From assembly GCA_016744115.1 (NCBI GenBank), contig JADGEZ010000002.1:72121-136120 (forward strand): DNA of 64,000 nucleotides. Direction: 5' to 3'. This stretch comes from Sulfurimonas sp. GTDB lineage: Bacteria; Campylobacterota; Campylobacteria; Campylobacterales; Sulfurimonadaceae. Below are positions 57,746-64,000 of this stretch, in pieces (the first letter of the stretch is position 1; each line of letters begins with the position of its first letter). The notes below the pieces were generated by a model that was not told the origin of the DNA, searched no databases, and saw only the letters and a program-made list of their open reading frames with translations. The position numbers and the translations under genes are program-made.

Positions 57746-58477
57746 TTGACTCTTCGATTTAAGAATGCTTTACAGTTTTCAAGTATTTACCTTATATATA
57801 CTTGTGGAGTTTTTTGGGAAATAGAACCTAAAGTGGATTTGACCTTAATATGTATTTTTTCTTTTATAGTAAGTTTCTTGTTTTGGTATATAAGTTTCAA
57901 TGCAAGAGGACGACTATTGAGGAGTCTTTATTTAGGACTTGTTCTTAGTGTAATAATCAGTTTTTTTGTCTATTCAATGCCTTTTTTGATGCAGTCTTAT
58001 ATACTTAGTGAACTTTATGCACTATTGCTTCTTTTTAATCTATTTTTCCCTTTATTACTTCGCTTTTATCAAATAAAAAAAATGAAACGACTCGCTATCA
58101 AAGTTAAAAAAAATATTTGGCTCAAGAGTGGAGTTGTAATTATTTTAATATTGGTATTAAGCACTCATTTTATTTTTTTTGTTTTTATGGCATTTTTTTC
58201 AAGTATGCAAGAATTTTCAAAATCACCTTCAGGAAAATTGTTGTTTTTTACTAAAGAGCAATGTTTAGCTAAGAGTTGCAGTCATGAAATATATCTTGTA
58301 GATAAAAAGAATTTTTTTAAAGCTAAATTAAAAAAATGTAGTTTTGAAAATAAGGGCGATATGGCTTTTTTTAATTCTGATACTGTTTTTGCTTGGGATG
58401 ATAATGAAAGTGCCATTAAATGGACTAAAGATACATTTTATAGAGAAGGGGAAATAAAAGTAAGAGATTGTCATTAA
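57746..58477 (+). CDS. Membrane protein of unknown function behind mutY
   Basis: 243 residues with five or so hydrophobic segments in the first ~155 residues, then a ~90-residue soluble tail with several cysteines (EQCLAKSCSHE, LKKCSF and final DCH). It starts with TTG. It sits between the mutY 3' end and a decayed copy of that end, which suggests it came in by insertion or recombination. Base composition is as AT-rich as its neighbours. No family recognised. Confidence 0.65.
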   Translation: MTLRFKNALQFSSIYLIYTCGVFWEIEPKVDLTLICIFSFIVSFLFWYISFNARGRLLRSLYLGLVLSVIISFFVYSMPFLMQSYILSELYALLLLFNLFFPLLLRFYQIKKMKRLAIKVKKNIWLKSGVVIILILVLSTHFIFFVFMAFFSSMQEFSKSPSGKLLFFTKEQCLAKSCSHEIYLVDKKNFFKAKLKKCSFENKGDMAFFNSDTVFAWDDNESAIKWTKDTFYREGEIKVRDCH

Positions 58478-58507
58478 AATTACTTAGGAGAAGTCTAATA
58501 GTAAATT

Positions 58508-58532
58508 ATAAGTAATAGGGCATAAATAACTT
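58508..58532 (+). repeat. 25-base repeat, copy 2
   Basis: Identical to 41553-41577 and lying 30 bases after the stop codon of the membrane-protein gene. Preceding bases are also partly alike in the two copies (AGTCTA). Confidence 0.65.
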
Positions 58533-58561
58533 CATAGCTAACATCATTTAAAAGGTTTAGA

Positions 58562-58617
58562 TTCAAGGCGAATTTGACTTGGCGATACTAGTATCGTTAA
58601 GTTAAGTTCAACGAAGA
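58562..58617 (+). repeat. Long imperfect hairpin with a 14-base perfect palindrome at its centre
   Basis: The centre CGATACTAGTATCG (58583-58596) is a perfect palindrome. Pairing continues outward to 58562 and 58617, and many of the outer mismatches are transitions, allowing G-U pairs in an RNA. No T-run follows. Likely a dispersed repeat or processed RNA structure, not a classical terminator. Confidence 0.55.
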
Positions 58618-58625
58618 AGAGTCCA

Positions 58626-58695
58626 ATGATGAAATGACTTGGATTGATTTAAATGAACTAGAAAAGCACCCATTTCACCATTGACTAAAATAGCT
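58626..58695 (+). pseudogene. Decayed copy of the mutY 3' end
   Basis: This stretch matches 57599-57670 in mutY with about ten differences over ~70 bases. The encoded WIDLNELEK resembles WIDLNKLEK of MutY. One A is missing, which breaks the frame, and a stop codon follows. It is a remnant of a second, diverged mutY end. Confidence 0.75.
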
Positions 58696-59199
58696 TTATT
58701 TACTCTCTACAACAGAGATATTGTTTATCGTGTCTTCACCTTCTATGCTTGCTAGAACATCAAAGCTTTCGCTATCATCTTTTTCAATAGCACCAAAAAC
58801 AGTGTGAACACCATCTAAGTGAGGAGTTGCTACAAAAGTGATGAAAAATTGGCTTCCACCAGTGTTTTGTCCAGCGTGAGCCATTGAAATAGTTCCTATT
58901 TCGTGTTTAGAAGTGTTTGTGTTTGTTTCGCATTCTATTGCCCAACCAGGTCCACCTGTTCCACTTCCCTCAGGACAACCACCTTGAGCCATAAATCCTG
59001 GGATTACACGGTGAAAGTTTTTATTGTCATAAAAACCAGAATTGCCTAAATGTGCAAAATTTGCAACGGTATTAGGAGTTTCTTCTGGAAATAATTTTAA
59101 GAAAATTACACCTTTACTAGTATCAACTTTTGCATATTGTAATTTTGCTAATTCATCAGCACTTAAATCGTATTTTTTTAATTGAGTTTCTTCAAACAT
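58696..59199 (-). CDS. Peptidyl-prolyl cis-trans isomerase, cyclophilin type
   Basis: 167 residues with cyclophilin motifs NFHRVIPGFMAQGG (catalytic Arg), TISMAHAGQNTGGSQFFITF and HLDGVHTVFG. It has no signal peptide, so it is cytosolic like E. coli PpiB. It speeds proline isomerisation in folding proteins. Its start is 91 bases from divergent pyrF, leaving room for both promoters. Confidence 0.93.
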   Translation of the reverse strand: MFEETQLKKYDLSADELAKLQYAKVDTSKGVIFLKLFPEETPNTVANFAHLGNSGFYDNKNFHRVIPGFMAQGGCPEGSGTGGPGWAIECETNTNTSKHEIGTISMAHAGQNTGGSQFFITFVATPHLDGVHTVFGAIEKDDSESFDVLASIEGEDTINNISVVESK

Positions 59200-59289
59200 T
59201 ATTTACCTTTATATTTTAATTTTGAAATTATAGTCAAAGTATATTAAAATAATGTTATCATTTAGATATACTATTTTAAAGAGATACTG

Positions 59290-59973
59290 ATGGAATTATG
59301 TGTTGCCCTTGACCTCCCTACAAAAGAAGAAAACCTTCAACTTGTTAAAATAATAAAAAAATATAATGTATGGCTTAAAATAGGATTGCGTACTTATATC
59401 CGTGATGGAGAAGATTTTTTACTTGAAATTAAAAAAATTAATCCAGATTTTAAAATATTTTTGGATCTAAAACTTTATGATATTCCAAATACTATGGCGG
59501 ATGCGGCTGAGTCCATTATGGGATTAGGTGTTGATATGTTCAATATTCATGCTTCAGCTGGTAAGAGAGCAATGAGTGAAGTTATGACTAGGCTTAAAAA
59601 GTATAAAAAAAGACCCTTAGTCTTAGCGGTAACTGCTTTAACATCATTTAGTGAAGATGAATTTAACACTATTTATGAAAAAAATATTGCATCAAAGACA
59701 AATCAATTTGCAAAAGAAGCGATGGAGAGTGGACTTGATGGAGTCGTATGTTCAGCTTTTGAGAGTGAGTCTATCAAGAAAATCACTTCTAAAGATTTCA
59801 TGACACTTACTCCTGGAATTAGACCTTTTGGTGAAGATGCTGGTGATCAAAGAAGAGTGGCTGATATCGCATTTGCAAAAGAAGTTTTTGTTGATTTCAT
59901 AGTAGTTGGTCGCCCAATCTACCAAGATGCAAATCCATCTCAAGTTGTTAAAAAGATTTTAGAACTTAGTTAA
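59290..59973 (+). CDS. pyrF: Orotidine 5'-phosphate decarboxylase
   Basis: 227 residues. It makes UMP from OMP in pyrimidine synthesis. The catalytic array FLDLKLYDIPNTMADAAE (~57-74) contains the D-x-K-x2-D set. CVALDLPT starts the barrel and LTPGIRPFGEDAGDQRRV plus VVGRPIYQ form the phosphate loop. It converges on the LapG-like gene with a four-base overlap. Confidence 0.96.
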   Translation: MELCVALDLPTKEENLQLVKIIKKYNVWLKIGLRTYIRDGEDFLLEIKKINPDFKIFLDLKLYDIPNTMADAAESIMGLGVDMFNIHASAGKRAMSEVMTRLKKYKKRPLVLAVTALTSFSEDEFNTIYEKNIASKTNQFAKEAMESGLDGVVCSAFESESIKKITSKDFMTLTPGIRPFGEDAGDQRRVADIAFAKEVFVDFIVVGRPIYQDANPSQVVKKILELS

Positions 59974-60608
59974 TAATCTTTTTGTACTTTTTTTATTAAC
60001 TTTATATATAGTTTTGAACTGTGAGCGATTTTGTATAATTGATTGTTTTCCCCCATTTTATACACACCCTGAGAGTTACTAAATATATCAGCTTTTATAT
60101 CTTTTCTAGTGTTTAAATTTAAAACTCTAAAGCTAAGGTTATCTAAGACAAGAGGTGATTCATTTTTTTCTTTAAAATATGTTAAAACCATGTGATAAGT
60201 ACCACTATATAATTCTTGAGTTCTTGTTAGAAATAGTTTTTTTTCATCAAATCCGAGTTTTATAAGAGTAAAATATTTTATAATTGCATAATCTTCACAA
60301 TCACCATAACCAATGTTTAAAAATTCTTTAGGACTAGCCCAATAATCTTCTTGATTTTGAATTACATTATCGTATTGAGGTAAAAGTTGATTTAAATAGA
60401 GATTTACAATATTTACTTGTTTTGTCCTGTTGTAAGAGTCAAAGATATTAATTTTATTTTGGTAGTCTAAAGCCCTATTTTTAGCAATTATTCCATGCTT
60501 ATTTTCAATACTTAGAAGATTATTCTGTGTAAAATGAGGATAATCTGAAGCAAATAAAAAAAATGGACAATGAAGTATAAATAATATTTTCATATAAAGA
60601 GTTTTCAT
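59970..60608 (-). CDS. Transglutaminase-like (BTLCP/LapG-type) periplasmic cysteine protease
   Basis: 212 residues with an N-terminal signal peptide (MKILFILHCPFFLFAS). The catalytic Cys is in GYGDCEDYAIIKYF (~residue 105), with His in GTYHMVLTYF (~145) and Asp in LVLDNLSFRV (~165). LapG of Pseudomonas cuts a surface adhesin and is held back by the c-di-GMP receptor LapD. Neither LapD nor an adhesin gene is in this window, but a c-di-GMP synthase is (9274-10527). It lies six bases downstream of the cation-efflux gene. Confidence 0.83.
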   Translation of the reverse strand: MKTLYMKILFILHCPFFLFASDYPHFTQNNLLSIENKHGIIAKNRALDYQNKINIFDSYNRTKQVNIVNLYLNQLLPQYDNVIQNQEDYWASPKEFLNIGYGDCEDYAIIKYFTLIKLGFDEKKLFLTRTQELYSGTYHMVLTYFKEKNESPLVLDNLSFRVLNLNTRKDIKADIFSNSQGVYKMGENNQLYKIAHSSKLYIKLIKKVQKDY

Positions 60609-60614
60609 TTAATA

Positions 60615-61499
60615 TCAATCTTCTTGATTTATCTCTGAATCATCATAGGGATCCATGTGAACAAGTATATGAGTAATTTTATTTTTAAAAAGAGTATCTA
60701 TTTTTTTTTCAAGCTTATCTGAAACTAAATGAGCGTCATATAAAGAGATACTTACATTAAAAACAGCGTGTACGGAGATGAAAATATGTGAACCTGATTC
60801 TCTTGTTTGTAAGAGGTGGTAATTTGTAATGCCAATTTCATTTGTCAGTATATTTTGTATTTTTTGTATGTCCTCTGTATCTAAAGCAGCGTCAAGAAGC
60901 ATCAAAACACCTTCTTTTATGATAGGAATTGCGGAATAAATCATATATATCGCGATACCAATCCCCAATACAGGATCAATAAGTTCCTCAGCAGTATAAG
61001 AGATAAGCACAAGAGCTATTAATACAGCACCATTTGAGAAAAGATCAGTTTTATAGTGAAGTGCATCAGCTCGGATGATAAGATTGTTTGTTTTTTTAGC
61101 CACATAATTTAAAAAATAAACTAAAAAAGCTGTAATAATAAAGGATGCTACCATCACACCGATACTTTCACTTACATGTTTCATCTCCCTAGGATGAGCA
61201 ATTTTAGAGAGGGCTTCATAAAGGATAAAAAGTGCTGAAAAAGAGATAACAACACCTTCTATAACAGCAGCAAGAGGTTCTATCTTACTTCTTCCAAAAT
61301 GAAATTTTTCATCTGGATTTTTTTCGGCAGTATGAAGTGCAAAATAATTAAATAAAGATACTAGTAAGTCAAGCATAGAATCAATTGCCGATGCTAAAAC
61401 AGCAATAGAACCACTTAAAATTCCAACTATCATTTTCATCAGTACTAGTAAAGCTGCAACTGAAGTAGAAACGATAGTGGCTTTTTTCTCTAATCTCAT
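60615..61499 (-). CDS. Cation diffusion facilitator family transporter
   Basis: 294 residues with six membrane helices in the first ~205. The metal-binding Asp residues appear in ASAIDSMLDLLVSLF (helix 2) and RADALHYKTDLFSNGAV (helix 5, HxxxD), as in FieF-type zinc/iron exporters. The DxxxD pattern in helix 2 fits FieF. The C-terminal cytosolic domain (~210-294) is complete, ending in acidic residues. It exports divalent metals against protons. The metal specificity is not certain. Confidence 0.91.
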   Translation of the reverse strand: MRLEKKATIVSTSVAALLVLMKMIVGILSGSIAVLASAIDSMLDLLVSLFNYFALHTAEKNPDEKFHFGRSKIEPLAAVIEGVVISFSALFILYEALSKIAHPREMKHVSESIGVMVASFIITAFLVYFLNYVAKKTNNLIIRADALHYKTDLFSNGAVLIALVLISYTAEELIDPVLGIGIAIYMIYSAIPIIKEGVLMLLDAALDTEDIQKIQNILTNEIGITNYHLLQTRESGSHIFISVHAVFNVSISLYDAHLVSDKLEKKIDTLFKNKITHILVHMDPYDDSEINQED

Positions 61500-61556
61500 T
61501 AAAATCCCTAATATTTAGATACAATTATAATCAGATTAACATATATAAAGAATAAA

Positions 61557-62450
61557 ATGAATTTAAATGATATAAGAAAAGAGCGTGAAAAATGGATGAG
61601 ATGGAAAAATATACTTCCACTTCGTCAAGCTTTAGAGAGTTTAGAAGATGTATCCGCAAAATTAGAACTTTGTGATGTAGTTAAAATTATATCTGAGTGC
61701 GAAAAAGAAAAAATTTATGAGATAGCAAAACTTCTAATGCCATGGAGAAAAGGCCCTTTTGAAGTTTGCGGTACTTTTATTGATGCTGAATGGAAGAGTA
61801 ATATAAAATACAATCTTCTAAGACCTCATTTTGATTTAAAAGATAAAAGAGTTGCTGATATAGGGTGTAATAATGGATATTACCTTTTTCGTATGCAAGA
61901 AGATAAACCGAAATCTTTAGTTGGTTTTGACCCATCACCACTTTATAAAACACAGTTTGATTTTATTAATCATTTTGTAAAAAGTAAGATTGTTTATGAA
62001 CTTCTTGGAGTTGAGCATTTAGAATTTTATGAGGAGAAGTTTGATACTATTTTTTGCTTAGGTGTTTTGTATCATAGAAGCGATCCTGTAGCGATGTTAA
62101 AATCACTTTACAAGGGTTTAGATAAGCAAGGTGAGCTTATATTAGATACATTTTACATAGAGGGTGGAGGAGAGATGTGCCTGTGTCCTGCGTCTTCATA
62201 TTCTAAAATACCAAATATTTACTTTGTACCAACCGTAGGAGCATTAAAAAACTGGTGTTTACGAGCAGGATTTAGTAGTTTTGAAGTACTTGAAAAATCT
62301 GTAACGGATTCTAATGAGCAAAGAAAAACAGAGTGGATGCAAGGACAGTCTTTAGAAAACTTTTTAGACCCAAAAGATAATGCAAAAACAGTTGAGGGTT
62401 ACCCAGCTCCAGCTAGAATATATGTGAGATTAAAAAAGGAAAAAAAATGA
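61557..62450 (+). CDS. cmoB: tRNA U34 carboxymethyltransferase
   Basis: 297 residues. It uses carboxy-S-adenosylmethionine to make cmo5U at the wobble base of tRNAs. It shows the CmoB-specific [20 protein letters not shown] and the SAM-type fold site [15 protein letters not shown], then [19 protein letters not shown]. coli CmoB is ~323 residues. The partner CmoA is not in the window. The stop codon overlaps the next gene by ATGA. Confidence 0.93.
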   Translation: MNLNDIRKEREKWMRWKNILPLRQALESLEDVSAKLELCDVVKIISECEKEKIYEIAKLLMPWRKGPFEVCGTFIDAEWKSNIKYNLLRPHFDLKDKRVADIGCNNGYYLFRMQEDKPKSLVGFDPSPLYKTQFDFINHFVKSKIVYELLGVEHLEFYEEKFDTIFCLGVLYHRSDPVAMLKSLYKGLDKQGELILDTFYIEGGGEMCLCPASSYSKIPNIYFVPTVGALKNWCLRAGFSSFEVLEKSVTDSNEQRKTEWMQGQSLENFLDPKDNAKTVEGYPAPARIYVRLKKEKK

Positions 62451-62938
62451 GTGAAGAGAATTTAGATGATGATTTAGAGATAGAAGATTATCAAAATGAC
62501 GAAGAAATTGTTTATGTTAAAACTCATAATAAGGTAAATGTTAATCTTAATGGAGAGATAGTGAAACTTGAGCGAGGTTATGTTGAACTTAGACTTGTAA
62601 CGAGACCTGAGATGATAGCTGATGACATTGGTTTAATCCATGGTGGTTTTATATTTTCATCGGCTGATTATGCGGCTATGCTTGCAGTAAATGAGAAAAA
62701 TGTTGTTTTAGTTGGAAGTGATTGTCAGTTTTTATCTCCTGTTAAATTTCATGATGAAGTAAGCATAATTGCTAAGGTAAGACATAAAGAAGGAAGAAAA
62801 AGAAATGTTCGTGTTGAAGCCTATGTCCTAGATGTAAAAGTTTTTGAGGGAGAGTTTAAGACTGTGGTAACAGATAGACACATTTTAAAACTCAAATTAT
62901 TAGAGGATGAAGAGGAAAAAGAAAATATAAAGGAATGA
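62447..62938 (+). CDS. Hotdog-fold thioesterase, PaaI-like
   Basis: 163 residues. The hotdog fold is evident in [20 protein letters not shown] (central helix with HGG) and [20 protein letters not shown]. It probably hydrolyses an acyl-CoA or similar thioester; the substrate is unknown. The first ~35 residues are acidic and extra. It overlaps cmoB by four bases (ATGA) and ends one base from the convergent phosphoethanolamine transferase. Confidence 0.76.
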   Translation: MSEENLDDDLEIEDYQNDEEIVYVKTHNKVNVNLNGEIVKLERGYVELRLVTRPEMIADDIGLIHGGFIFSSADYAAMLAVNEKNVVLVGSDCQFLSPVKFHDEVSIIAKVRHKEGRKRNVRVEAYVLDVKVFEGEFKTVVTDRHILKLKLLEDEEEKENIKE

Positions 62939-64000
62939 TTATTTATAAAATTTTATCTTTGAATAATCTATAATATTTTTTGGTTCTAAACTAAATACTT
63001 CTAAAGAATTTGAAGTATTTTTTTGATTTGAAATACCGCTTATATACAAAATAAAATGATTTAGATTCTCAGCATTAAAATTATATTTTTTATTATCGGA
63101 TAATAATTCAATTATTCTATCATTTTTAATATTACTATATACAAGAAGAGGTATTTCATATTCATCTTTATATGTAGGGAAATAACCATGACCATTTTTT
63201 TTATGATTTATAACTTCACCATGGTCTGATACATATAAAATAAGAACTTTTTTATCTAACTTAGTGAAATGATTAAATATCCTTGAAATAATATAATCAG
63301 TAAAATATATAGTATTATCATATTCTTCAATTATATTCTTTGGATGTTTATACAAAATATTTTCATCATCATACCTTTGGCTATATTTAAAATGTGAACC
63401 AAGAAGGTGCATTACATACAATTCTTTATTATTGTTGAGTATATTTTTTTCTAAATAATCTGTAATTACTGCGTCTGTTGTCATATTATTTAAAAAAAGT
63501 AGAGTATCTGATTCTTTTGCAATACTTGTTATAGAATCTTCGTGCTTCCCAACCTTCCCTTGATTTGAAATCCAATATGTATGGTAGCCATATTCTTTAA
63601 AAGTGGTAATTATTGATTGAGAGGTACTGTATTGTGTAAACCAATTGGAAACATTAGCATCTGTAAAAAACATTGGTACACAATATCTAGTTTGATTTGA
63701 TGGGGCAATTGCATCAAATAAATAAAGTTGATTGCTCTTTAACAAATTGGACAAAAATGGCGTAGTATATTTATCATAGCCATAAATGTTTAAATGATGT
63801 TTATTTGAAGATTCACCTTGAATAATGATTATTTTATCATATAAAAATAATATATCTTCTTTTACGGATGTTTTTAGGTTTTTTAAAAATTGAGTTCTTT
63901 GAAGAATTGATTTATTCATTTGAGCTGTTTTAAAATAATATTTTATAATTTTAATGGGTTCTTGATTCTGAAGTATTATTATAAATAAAATCACAATAGA
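62939..64000 (-). CDS. Phosphoethanolamine transferase (EptA-like), 5' part outside window
   Basis: The visible 353 codons are the periplasmic alkaline-phosphatase-fold domain: IIIIQGESSNKHHLNIYGYDKYTTPFLS holds the metal site and nucleophile Thr (TTP), described here by residues ~60-86, with HLLGSHFKYSQRY and VLILYVSDHGEV further on. Such enzymes add phosphoethanolamine to lipid A or other surface sugars. The frame is open to the window edge, so the usual membrane helices lie outside. Base usage (very AT-rich) differs slightly from the neighbours. Confidence 0.8.
   Translation of the reverse strand, partial: SIVILFIIILQNQEPIKIIKYYFKTAQMNKSILQRTQFLKNLKTSVKEDILFLYDKIIIIQGESSNKHHLNIYGYDKYTTPFLSNLLKSNQLYLFDAIAPSNQTRYCVPMFFTDANVSNWFTQYSTSQSIITTFKEYGYHTYWISNQGKVGKHEDSITSIAKESDTLLFLNNMTTDAVITDYLEKNILNNNKELYVMHLLGSHFKYSQRYDDENILYKHPKNIIEEYDNTIYFTDYIISRIFNHFTKLDKKVLILYVSDHGEVINHKKNGHGYFPTYKDEYEIPLLVYSNIKNDRIIELLSDNKKYNFNAENLNHFILYISGISNQKNTSNSLEVFSLEPKNIIDYSKIKFYK

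Noticed and set aside
58484..58497. AGGAGAAGTCTAAT as a broken end of the 271-base element
   Set aside because: It could be the right end with nine bases deleted, but the shared parts are too short to separate from chance.

Overview
The window is AT-rich, densely packed bacterial DNA. It most likely comes from a free-living Campylobacterota (Epsilonproteobacteria), close to Sulfurimonas. This rests on the protein set (CmoB, DapC-type aminotransferase, MutS2 beside the Min genes, EI24 and LemA/DUF3137 proteins, Aer/CetB-type PAS protein) and on the order flhA - rrf2 - rpsO, which I recall from Campylobacter jejuni. The genus is inference; no 16S rRNA gene is present.

Layout. 1-1958: 3'-truncated pckA and a tRNA-Val(GAC). 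1959-9219: BaiN-like flavoprotein, LemA/DUF3137/EI24 membrane genes, a DHH phosphoesterase, flhA and an Rrf2 regulator. 9274-11225: a double-receiver diguanylate cyclase, a 271-base element with long inverted-repeat ends, and rpsO. 11401-26170: fifteen co-oriented, tightly spaced genes forming an accessory soluble chemosensory system. In order these are: Aer-like PAS protein, a cytoplasmic chemoreceptor with two signalling tips, a three-domain CheW, CheB, a HEAT-repeat protein, CheR, CheY, a short CheZ-like protein, a second CheY, CheA, a CheW carrying a CZB zinc domain, a STAS-like protein, an orphan ParA, a soluble histidine kinase and a response regulator. A FIST-domain hybrid kinase follows from its own promoter. 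28673-35873: mutS2, minEDC, murC and dapC with small unknown genes, all on the minus strand. 35932-41228: a membrane protein, a lipo-cytochrome c, a ThiF-like protein, a nitrilase-fold protein without its catalytic cysteine, xseB, metX and metY.

41229-48121: a type I restriction-modification island (hsdM, fic, hsdS, hsdR), bracketed by copies of a palindromic repeat. HsdS carries a 12-base tandem repeat coding for TAEL, the kind that changes half-site spacing in EcoR124-type enzymes. The Fic protein has its own C-terminal inhibitory motif.

48185-64000: housekeeping genes (DUF255 thioredoxin-like protein, ppk2, plsC, pdxJ, pdxA, tgt, efp, rnhA, mutY, cyclophilin, pyrF, LapG-like protease, cation efflux, cmoB, thioesterase, and a phosphoethanolamine transferase cut by the window edge). 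Two of them look broken at their 5' ends: ppk2 is out of frame after a run of ten A, and pdxA has no usual start codon. A decayed second copy of the mutY 3' end lies about 1 kb downstream of mutY, across an intervening membrane-protein gene.

The best candidates for something undescribed are the chemosensory gene set with its tandem-tip receptor, triple CheW, mini-CheZ, CZB-CheW and ParA, and the cloverleaf-like 271-base element before rpsO.
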